NCBI GenBank assembly: GCA_030603375.1
Contig: JAUVXY010000093.1
Location: forward strand, 1 to 5,798
DNA from: Actinomycetes bacterium
Lineage (GTDB): Bacteria > Actinomycetota > Humimicrobiia > Humimicrobiales > Humimicrobiaceae
Length of the DNA: 5,798 nucleotides
Direction: 5' to 3'
Part shown: positions 1-4,474 of the stretch, piece after piece
Layout: each line of letters begins with the position of its first letter
Position numbering within the stretch: position 1 is the stretch's first letter
Program-made: the position numbers and the translations under genes
Notes under the pieces: generated by a model
Databases searched by the model: none
What the model was told of the DNA's origin: nothing
Seen by the model: only the letters and a program-made list of their open reading frames with translations

Positions 1-469
1 CTCTAATCCAGTTAAATGTATCAAGTTCTGAGGTCAAGCTCCCCTGTACGTCAAAAACCAGAGGAACCCTGCCAAAGGTTAAAAGATACTTAATTAAGCC
101 CCCAACAAATGCTCCCTCGTGAAGATGGCCATAAATAATATCTGGTTTTTCCTTGATATAAACTGCAGCAGCTTTAAAAAATAAAATAATATCAATATAA
201 AACTTATGAATGGATGGGCCAGCTTCAAGTTTTTTGTACCAGGGGATGTTAATAATTCTCCTTATATCAAGTCCTGCTACATCCCTCCCATTGTGGTAAG
301 TGCAGATTATATTCTGGTAGCCATTTTTTTCAAGTGCCTTCATTTCGCCCAAAATCCTCATATGGCAGCCTCTGTCTGCAAAAAATGGGGTGGGTACTAT
401 ATTTAATACTTTTTGTTTTTTTATTTCACTCACTTTTTTAAAATTTCCAAATACATTTAATAAACTCAT
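1..469 (-). CDS. Glycosyltransferase, family 4-like N-terminal domain (partial, C-terminus off the left edge)
   Basis: The reverse strand reads 156 codons without a stop from ATG at 469 to the window edge. After a polar leader of about 20 residues, the protein has VLNIVPTPFFADRGCH, ICTYHNGRD and IPWYKK, then KPDIIYGHLHEGAF and VFDVQGSLTSE near the end. This pattern is typical of the acceptor-binding N-terminal Rossmann half of GT-B retaining glycosyltransferases (GT4 type), with the Gly/Arg loop near residue 35 and the HxHEGA segment. The nucleotide-sugar-binding C-terminal half is outside the window. Such enzymes usually add a sugar to a lipid-linked or surface glycan at the inner face of the membrane; donor and acceptor cannot be read here. 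The gene begins 18 bp after the epimerase stop, so an operon is likely. The start is uncertain: no clear Shine-Dalgarno precedes ATG 469, and GTG at 433-431 is an alternative. Confidence 0.85.
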   Translation of the reverse strand, partial: MSLLNVFGNFKKVSEIKKQKVLNIVPTPFFADRGCHMRILGEMKALEKNGYQNIICTYHNGRDVAGLDIRRIINIPWYKKLEAGPSIHKFYIDIILFFKAAAVYIKEKPDIIYGHLHEGAFVGGLIKYLLTFGRVPLVFDVQGSLTSELDTFNWIR

Positions 470-487
470 TTAAGCAATATAGACAAA

Positions 488-1411
488 TCACCTGTCTTCC
501 TTAAACCACTTGTAAGTTAGTTTAAGACCTTTTTCCAAAGAAACTTTTGGCTCCCAGCCAATAAATGTTTTTGCCTTCTCACAATGCAGGGAGCTTCTTT
601 TCTGTTCTCCTTCTTTGGATGGCCCGTGGATTTCTTCTATACTATCGTTTTTGGATATATTTTTTAACATATGAAACAAATCAACCACACTTACCTCTTC
701 CCCGGTCCCTATATTCAGCCCACCTGCAAAAGTTCCCTTAATTGCTTTTATATTTGCCTCAACTACATCGCTTACATATACATAATCCCTTGTTTGCTTC
801 CCGTCTCCATTAATTACAGGGCTTTCTCCATTTAGCATTTTTTTTGAAAATATTGCCACAACACCTGCTTCCCCATAAGGGTCCTGCCCTGGCCCGTAAA
901 CATTTGCATATCTGAGTGCTACGTATTTTAAGCCATAATTGTAAGAGTAATAATGCAGATATTTTTCTACAGACAATTTTGCAACACCATAAGGAGAAAT
1001 TGGATTTAGCGGATGCTCCTCATCTGCAGGAAAGTGCCGCTGTTCTCCATAAACTGTTCCTCCGCTCGAGGCAAATATTACTTTTTCCACATTACATTTT
1101 ATACAGGCTTCCAGTATGTTTAAACTTCCAAGTATGTTTATGCCGGCATCACTGGCAGGATCATCTACAGAATTTCTAACGCTTATCTGGGCGGCATTAT
1201 GGATCACAATCCGGGGTTTTTTCTTTTTAAATATATCAAGTATTTTTTTGCTTCTTATATCACATTTGTAGAAATCAGCCTGGACGTCTACATTTTCTTT
1301 TTTACCTGTAGATAAGTCATCTACCACAGTTACCGTATGATTGCCTTTGACAAGCCTGCCTACTATGTTTGAGCTTATAAACCCGGCTCCTCCTGTTACA
1401 ATAATATTCAA
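488..1411 (-). CDS. galE: NAD-dependent epimerase/dehydratase, UDP-glucose 4-epimerase-like (extended SDR)
   Basis: This 307-residue protein has the full extended-SDR signature. TGGAGFI at residues 6-12 is the Rossmann glycine loop, with Ser at 13 where Gly is usual. D31-D32-L33 follow strand 2 and bind the NAD ribose, HNAAQ is at 71-75, SSGGTVYG at 115-122 holds the catalytic Ser/Thr region, and Y141-x3-K145 (YGVAK) is the catalytic pair. RYANVYGPGQ (168-177) and RDYVYVSDV (208-216) are the substrate-domain motifs of UDP-sugar 4-epimerases. Length matches the short bacterial/archaeal GalE-like class. It probably interconverts UDP-Glc/UDP-Gal or the N-acetyl forms in the cytosol and feeds the adjacent glycosyltransferase; substrate choice is inferred. 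The start is TTG at 1411-1409, fixed by an in-frame TGA five codons upstream and an AAAGG box 8 nt upstream. A related UDP-sugar dehydratase or decarboxylase is less likely. Confidence 0.9.
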   Translation of the reverse strand: MNIIVTGGAGFISSNIVGRLVKGNHTVTVVDDLSTGKKENVDVQADFYKCDIRSKKILDIFKKKKPRIVIHNAAQISVRNSVDDPASDAGINILGSLNILEACIKCNVEKVIFASSGGTVYGEQRHFPADEEHPLNPISPYGVAKLSVEKYLHYYSYNYGLKYVALRYANVYGPGQDPYGEAGVVAIFSKKMLNGESPVINGDGKQTRDYVYVSDVVEANIKAIKGTFAGGLNIGTGEEVSVVDLFHMLKNISKNDSIEEIHGPSKEGEQKRSSLHCEKAKTFIGWEPKVSLEKGLKLTYKWFKEDR

Positions 1412-1425
1412 CTTTCCCGCCTTTC
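1412..1425 (-). promoter_or_regulatory. Ribosome binding site that fixes a TTG start
   Basis: The minus strand reads GAAAGGCGGGAAAG directly before TTG at 1411. AAAGG lies 8 nt from the start codon, and an in-frame TGA just upstream of this box rules out a longer protein. No ATG or GTG offers a better start while keeping the Rossmann loop intact, so TTG is the supported start of the epimerase gene. Confidence 0.7.
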
Positions 1426-1484
1426 ACTTAAAAATATACTAACACTAAAAGTCTTTTAAAAAAATAATATTTTTCCCTTTAGCA

Positions 1485-1508
1485 GTTTACAGTGTCCTTT
1501 GTTTACAG
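1485..1508. repeat. Direct repeat GTTTACAG x2, 8-nt spacer, upstream of the epimerase gene
   Basis: GTTTACAG occurs at 1485-1492 and again at 1501-1508, 16 bp apart start to start, in the 123-bp gap between the GerMN gene and the epimerase gene. Two identical octamers about 1.5 helical turns apart in an upstream region could be a regulator site, but no clear -35/-10 pair was found beside them. In AT-rich DNA chance is possible. Confidence 0.35.
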
Positions 1509-1534
1509 AAATTCATTAAGATAGCCCGGCAATA

Positions 1535-2350
1535 TTACTCTTGCCCTAAATACTCCTCATTTCTAACAGCAGGTATGGACAGGTCAACATTTCCATAAAC
1601 TTTTATCCTTTTTCCATCTATATAAAAAACAACACCCTCTATGCCCGGGATTTCTGTAAGCGTATCTACTATTGAATAAATTATATATTCATCTAAAATC
1701 CTGCTGTCAAGGCTATTTTTAAAAAATTCTTCAGACAAATTAATTTTTACTATGTTCTCCTGAGTCTCAACTCCAAGAAGTTTTGTACCGCCCGGGATTA
1801 CTGCGTAATAATATGTCTTGGACGGACCTTGCAGTATTTCCTGCATAGCACTCATTGCTGCAGCCTGCATGTTCCCTGCAGTTATTGTTCTTTCTTCTGA
1901 AATAAATTTTTTGTCTTCTCCGAGACCGCAAAAGTAAAAATTAATCTTAAGTTTTTTCGGGAAAGCATCTTCGCCATCGGTATCTTCTTCTGCTTTTTTA
2001 AAATAATTTATTATCTTATGCCATAAAGATTCGCTTTTTTCTGTATCCCTGCCAGCTGGCATTTCAGCAGCATCTGTTTCAGAACTGTCGTTGCCAGAGC
2101 TATCCGCAGCATCTTTATCTTCAGCAGGGCGAGATTCGTCTGCTTCTATTTCAGAAACTTCCACGCCATCTGACGAAGAAGTAATGGGAGAAAATAATTT
2201 CCCTTTTAAACTGCTGAAAAATACAGGATTGTCTATAGAGTAAAATATAAAAAAACCAGCTGCAACTATTAAAATAATTATAAAAGTAAATTTAATAATT
2301 GGCGGATTTCTTTTTCTTCTCTTCTTTATTGTTTTACCCTCTTGTCTCAT
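1535..2350 (-). CDS. GerMN-domain membrane-anchored protein
   Basis: The 271-residue protein has a basic cytoplasmic tail (KKRRKRN, 9-15), one transmembrane helix at about 18-37, an acidic Ser/Asp/Glu-rich linker (about 58-128) and a C-terminal GerMN domain at about 134-258. GerMN features are KINFYF (135-140), then EILQGPSKTYYYAVIPGGTK (171-190), LGVE, VKINLSEEF (201-209) and the IVDTLTEIPGIEGV helix-strand (227-240). GerMN domains occur in Bacillus GerM (spore cortex and germination) and in actinobacterial LpqB, and are also found in many non-sporulating bacteria. The domain is placed outside the membrane, and a cell-wall role is inferred from the family only. The gene lies 58 bp after the lipoprotein gene on the same strand, so they probably share a transcript. 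ATG 2350 lacks a good Shine-Dalgarno. A GAGGG sits 7 nt before an in-frame ATA (Ile8), but ATA starts are very rare, so ATG is kept. Confidence 0.85.
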   Translation of the reverse strand: MRQEGKTIKKRRKRNPPIIKFTFIIILIVAAGFFIFYSIDNPVFFSSLKGKLFSPITSSSDGVEVSEIEADESRPAEDKDAADSSGNDSSETDAAEMPAGRDTEKSESLWHKIINYFKKAEEDTDGEDAFPKKLKINFYFCGLGEDKKFISEERTITAGNMQAAAMSAMQEILQGPSKTYYYAVIPGGTKLLGVETQENIVKINLSEEFFKNSLDSRILDEYIIYSIVDTLTEIPGIEGVVFYIDGKRIKVYGNVDLSIPAVRNEEYLGQE

Positions 2351-2408
2351 TTTTTATAAAAATGTGATGACCTGCAGGTACCGATAAAGTTACCTTAAAG
2401 CTATAAAC

Positions 2409-2954
2409 TCAATTAAGCCCCATTAAAGCTTCAAGAGACGAGAGCGCATCAATTGCAGTTTGGTATTCAGGGTAAATTGCAAGAGCTGCCTCAAGCTCCT
2501 CTTTTGCCTCCTCAAATCTTTTCTCGTACTCAAACTGCATAGCGTTCCCATGATGTATTTTGGCAGTATCCACTATTATTATAGCACTCTGGTTGTTTGC
2601 ATCAATTTCGCCTTTAAGCTCCTGCTTTTTAGCTTCCGGCAAACTAGACTCGTCTATGGCAATAATAGCATTTCTATATTCTTTAACCGCTAAAGAATAC
2701 TGCCCATCATTGTAGTAAGCATCTGCAGATGCTATCCGGTCCAGTATATTTTGTGGAATTTCCTCTTCGGGCTCTGGCTGCTCTTCAGCAACCTCCTCTT
2801 CAGTTACTGCTGCTCCAGCTTCTTCTGCTGCCGGTTCCACTATGGTTTCTTCTTCTACAGCTTCCGCCCTGCAGGCAAATATTAATACAGAGATTAAAAA
2901 AATTAAAACAATGGCAAACACTGTGTTTGCCATACCTTTTTTTCTGTCTGACAT
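2409..2954 (-). CDS. Putative lipoprotein with TPR-like helical repeats
   Basis: The 181-residue protein begins with a signal peptide: basic SDRKK, hydrophobic 11-27, and Cys28 in the context IFAC. This is an imperfect lipobox, with Phe at -2, so signal peptidase II cleavage is likely but not certain. Residues 31-66 form a Glu/Ala/Pro-rich linker. The rest is helical: ADAYYNDGQYSLAVKEYRNAI (77-97) matches a TPR helix pair, and EYEKRFEEAKEELEAALAIYPEYQTAIDAL (142-171) matches a second, ending in a capping helix. TPR lipoproteins serve as extracytoplasmic protein-binding scaffolds; no partner is identifiable. ATG 2954 is supported by AAAGG 6 nt upstream. A promoter lies about 60 bp upstream (3017-3044). 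The GerMN gene follows at 58 bp. Oddities are a perfect 23-bp inverted repeat within codons 8-15 and a decayed second copy of this gene at 4304-4414. Confidence 0.8.
   Translation of the reverse strand: MSDRKKGMANTVFAIVLIFLISVLIFACRAEAVEEETIVEPAAEEAGAAVTEEEVAEEQPEPEEEIPQNILDRIASADAYYNDGQYSLAVKEYRNAIIAIDESSLPEAKKQELKGEIDANNQSAIIIVDTAKIHHGNAMQFEYEKRFEEAKEELEAALAIYPEYQTAIDALSSLEALMGLN
2911..2943. terminator. Perfect 11-bp-arm inverted repeat flanked by T tracts, inside the lipoprotein gene
   Basis: ATGGCAAACAC at 2911-2921 and GTGTTTGCCAT at 2923-2933 are exact reverse complements around a single T. On the plus strand the repeat is followed by ACC and seven T (2937-2943). On the minus strand it is followed by a T-rich stretch. 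The shape is that of a bidirectional intrinsic terminator or attenuator, but it lies in the signal-peptide codons of the lipoprotein (residues 8-15), only about 20 nt after the start codon. Stem GC content is moderate, and T richness on the minus strand is partly explained by hydrophobic codons. Function is inferred. Confidence 0.45.
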
Positions 2955-3016
2955 ATGCTGCCTTTCTATAAAATTGGTTCAGTTAAAAATTTATTTATAT
3001 ATAATGTATTTGAGAT

Positions 3017-3044
3017 ATTATATACAACTGCAAAAAGTTTTCAA
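3017..3044 (-). promoter_or_regulatory. Sigma-70-type promoter of the lipoprotein/GerMN genes
   Basis: On the minus strand TTGAAA (3044-3039) is followed after 16 bp by a perfect TATAAT (3022-3017). It lies about 60 bp upstream of the lipoprotein start. The pair is conserved with the same spacing in the duplicated copy at 4413-4440, which supports it as a real element. Confidence 0.6.
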
Positions 3045-3084
3045 ACAATTTGTATGAGCCAAAAGATTTCCTTTAACTTCAATT

Positions 3085-3110
3085 AGTTATACCTATTGCC
3101 TGCTAAAAAA
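3085..3110. repeat. Imperfect 26-bp direct repeat, left copy
   Basis: Aligned without gaps to 4171-4196, 21 of 26 bases agree, including TGCTAAAAA. Both copies are followed, after 30 and 14 nt respectively, by CCAATTTTTA (3141-3150 and 4211-4220). The pair brackets the toxin-antitoxin remnant and the family-2 glycosyltransferase gene. Confidence 0.5.
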
Positions 3111-3153
3111 GTATCTGAAAGCCTATTCGTTATATTGACACCAATTTTTATGC

Positions 3154-3172
3154 GTATTACCGTATGTAATAC
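3154..3172. promoter_or_regulatory. Inverted repeat, candidate toxin-antitoxin operator
   Basis: GTATTAC (3154-3160) and GTAATAC (3166-3172) are exact reverse complements around a 5-nt spacer, ending 12 bp before the antitoxin-remnant ATG. Antitoxins with ribbon-helix-helix folds commonly bind such short inverted repeats to repress their own operon. A perfect TTGACA lies at 3135-3140, but no -10 box at normal spacing is obvious (TGTAAT at 3165-3170 is 24 bp away), so the promoter itself is unresolved. Confidence 0.5.
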
Positions 3173-3184
3173 AGAGATGATAAA

Positions 3185-3226
3185 ATGACAACTGTCAGAT
3201 TAAATAATGAAATACGCATTCATTGA
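3185..3226 (+). pseudogene. Antitoxin N-terminal stub (ribbon-helix-helix-like remnant)
   Basis: The reading frame encodes only MTTVRLNNEIRIH before a stop. The first ten residues match the usual opening of RelB/RHH-type antitoxins: a short beta strand of the form TTVRL, then a helix start NNEI. The rest of the protein, normally about 60-80 residues, is missing, and the frame runs straight into the start of the PIN gene, which overlaps it. AATAATGAAATA, which encodes NNEI here, also contains the PIN start codon. A deletion between two short repeats of this kind would remove the antitoxin body in one step (inference). The stub is very short, so the family call is tentative. Confidence 0.45.
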
Positions 3227-3446
3227 TGCAGGTCCGCTGATAGCCTTATTTAATAAAAATGATAAATATCATGAAAAAATAAAAAAATTCATTATGGCAT
3301 ATGATGGGATACAGACGTTTGTGCGGGATCAGCTTGCAGATTATCTTAGAAACAGGGATGTATTAAAAATGTCAATTGATTTTTTCATAATTAACGATCT
3401 ATTAACGGGATTAGTAATGAACCCAAACCAAGCCGAAGCGCAATAA
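3207..3446 (+). pseudogene. PIN-domain (VapC-like) toxin remnant
   Basis: The 79-residue product opens with MKYAFIDAGPLIALFNKNDKYHEKIKKFI. Its first part is the beta-1 strand of PIN-domain ribonucleases with the first metal-binding acid (Asp7), followed by helix 1. Intact PIN toxins are about 125-140 residues. After residue 30 the match fails: the central part with the second acid is absent, LAD near residue 43 may be the relic of the usual DLADA motif, and RDVLKMSIDFFI may be the relic of the final strand that carries the last acid. The C-terminal 18 or so residues run antisense into the end of the family-2 glycosyltransferase gene, so the original 3' end is lost. With most of the active site gone, nuclease activity is not expected. 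Function as an intact protein is unlikely. Confidence 0.6.
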
Positions 3447-4125
3447 TCAAGACAATTATTTTAATTCCCAAATTAAGTGTACACCAAAAATTACCAGTTG
3501 CAGAAGATTTGCCAACTCTTTTCTTATAATTTACTGGAATCTGTACTGAGGAAATACGAGCTGAATAACTTAAAATCATCATCTCTGACCCAAAAAAATT
3601 TGTATTTACGCGAAAACTTGATTCTATCTTTTCCAAGGCATTTCTTGTAATTAATCGGTAAGTAGAGCCTACGTCTGACAAAGAATTAGTATTAAATAAC
3701 ACTTCTATCATTTTTGCCAGGCCCCAACAACCCCATTTAGTAAACTTGCCCATATTGGCACCTTCCCATATAAAATTATTTACAGTTCTTGAACTATATA
3801 CAATGTCTGCGTCATCAACATAAGATAGCAGTTTAAAAATGTCTTTTGCTAAAAACGTATCGTCCGGTTCACAAATGACAATTAAATCGCAAGTTGCTTC
3901 CTTTAATCCTCTGCGAATGGCAGCTCCATATCCTTGAACTGGCTCATAAATTTCTTTAGCAGTTGTTTTTGCAACTACTTCCGAAGTACCCTCTATAGCA
4001 TTATTATTAATAACTAAAATTTCATCAATTATTTGGAGGTTTTCAAAATCATTTATAACTTTCCCAATAGAATCTTTTTCATTATATGTAGGTAACAAAA
4101 GACTTATACTTCTATTTTTATACAT
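3391..4125 (-). CDS. Glycosyltransferase family 2 (DPM1-like)
   Basis: The 244-residue protein has a GT-A fold signature. ISLLLPTYNE (7-16) is the nucleotide-binding strand and loop, NNNAIEGT is at 40-47, and EPVQGYGAAIRRGLKEA (61-77) matches the conserved helix of dolichol/polyprenol-phosphate-sugar synthases. CEPDDTF (85-91) takes the place of the metal-binding DxD loop. VGSTYRLITRNAL (152-164) and VQIPVNYKKRVGKSS (194-208) are late motifs of the family. A hydrophobic segment at about 219-241 may touch the membrane. It probably transfers a sugar from a nucleotide donor to a polyprenyl phosphate or glycan at the inner membrane face; donor unknown. ATG 4125 has a strong AAAGGAG 5 nt upstream, the best Shine-Dalgarno on the minus strand here. 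The gene stands alone between two copies of a duplicated block and converges on the PIN remnant, overlapping its 3' end by 56 bp, which suggests it arrived later than its neighbours. Confidence 0.88.
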   Translation of the reverse strand: MYKNRSISLLLPTYNEKDSIGKVINDFENLQIIDEILVINNNAIEGTSEVVAKTTAKEIYEPVQGYGAAIRRGLKEATCDLIVICEPDDTFLAKDIFKLLSYVDDADIVYSSRTVNNFIWEGANMGKFTKWGCWGLAKMIEVLFNTNSLSDVGSTYRLITRNALEKIESSFRVNTNFFGSEMMILSYSARISSVQIPVNYKKRVGKSSATGNFWCTLNLGIKIIVLIIALRLGLGSLLIPLIDR

Positions 4126-4170
4126 TGTATCTCCTTTGAGTTATCATAAACATTTGCTTTGAACATTATC

Positions 4171-4196
4171 AGTTAGACACATTGCATGCTAAAAAT
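4171..4196. repeat. Imperfect 26-bp direct repeat, right copy
   Basis: This is the partner of 3085-3110, at 21 of 26 identical and in the same orientation. It lies in the 5' upstream region of the family-2 glycosyltransferase gene. It may be another piece of the same duplication that produced 4232-4481, or the trace of the event that brought in the intervening genes. Confidence 0.5.
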
Positions 4197-4303
4197 AGTT
4201 AAGTATGTATCCAATTTTTAGGGTTCAGACCACCCTCTTGTCTCATTTTTTATAAAACGTGATAACCTGCAAATACTGGTAAAGTTATTTTAAAGCTATA
4301 AAT

Positions 4304-4414
4304 TCAATTAAGTCCTGCCAAAATTGCAAGAGCTGCCTCAAGCTCCTCTTTTGCCCCCTCAAATCTTTTCTCGTACTCAAGCTGCATGGCATTCCTATAA
4401 TCTATTTGAGACAT
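4304..4414 (-). pseudogene. Decayed second copy of the TPR-like lipoprotein gene
   Basis: The minus strand keeps an open frame of 36 residues. YRNAMQLEYEKRF is followed by EGAKEELEAALAI and ends LAGLN. It matches lipoprotein residues about 137-160 and its last three residues, with 16 codons removed in frame near the end. The signal peptide, linker and first TPR-like repeat are absent. A promoter copy survives at 4413-4440, but its -10 box overlaps the ATG, so that ATG would lie upstream of the expected transcript start. The frame has stayed open, which may be chance over so short a stretch. Confidence 0.6.
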
Positions 4415-4440
4415 TATACATAACTGCAAAAAGTTTTCAA
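4413..4440 (-). promoter_or_regulatory. Retained promoter copy downstream of the phosphoesterase gene
   Basis: TTGAAA (4440-4435), 16 bp, TATAAT (4418-4413) on the minus strand, the same boxes and spacing as at 3017-3044. Transcription from here would cross the lipoprotein remnant and run toward the family-2 glycosyltransferase gene, so it may drive that gene. Confidence 0.5.
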
Positions 4441-4451
4441 ACAATTTGCAG
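4424..4451. promoter_or_regulatory. 28-bp near-palindrome over the -35 box
   Basis: Outer arms CTGCAAA (4424-4430) and TTTGCAG (4445-4451) are exact reverse complements, and inner arms GTTT (4433-4436) and AAAC (4439-4442) are too. Only the AA/AA pairs between them and the central TC break the symmetry. The centre lies on the TTGAAA -35 box. The equivalent in the intact copy, 3028-3055, keeps the inner arms and five of seven outer positions. No T tract follows, so an operator is more likely than a terminator. Confidence 0.45.
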
Positions 4452-4474
4452 GGGACAAAAGATTTCCATTAACC

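Larger units (their letters stand above)
2336..3085. repeat. Duplicated block, intact copy (GerMN start, lipoprotein gene, promoter)
   Basis: Three parts of this stretch recur in the same order and orientation at 4232-4481. They are 2336-2421 (GerMN first codons, intergenic DNA and lipoprotein stop; about 86 % identical with one gap), 2474-2551 (lipoprotein residues about 136-161; about 94 %) and 3008-3085 (promoter and upstream DNA; about 88 %). Identities were counted by eye. Most differences are transitions. Confidence 0.85.

Noticed and set aside
206..406. Plus-strand open frame of 66 codons
   Set aside because: It lies entirely within the minus-strand glycosyltransferase, which has clear family motifs; the plus frame has no recognisable features.
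2370..2379. ACCTGCAGGT palindrome between the lipoprotein and GerMN genes
   Set aside because: Ten-bp symmetry is not conserved in the duplicated copy (4265 region) and no T tract follows.
2842..3057. Plus-strand open frame containing MANTVFAI
   Set aside because: The resemblance to the lipoprotein signal peptide comes only from the perfect palindrome at 2911-2933; the rest is antisense sequence.
3085..4231. Insertion sequence carrying the toxin-antitoxin and glycosyltransferase genes
   Set aside because: No transposase, no terminal inverted repeats and no exact short target duplication were found; only imperfect direct repeats.
4220..4236. AGGGT-N7-ACCCT hairpin as a terminator
   Set aside because: Only a 5-bp stem and no adjacent run of T in the needed direction.
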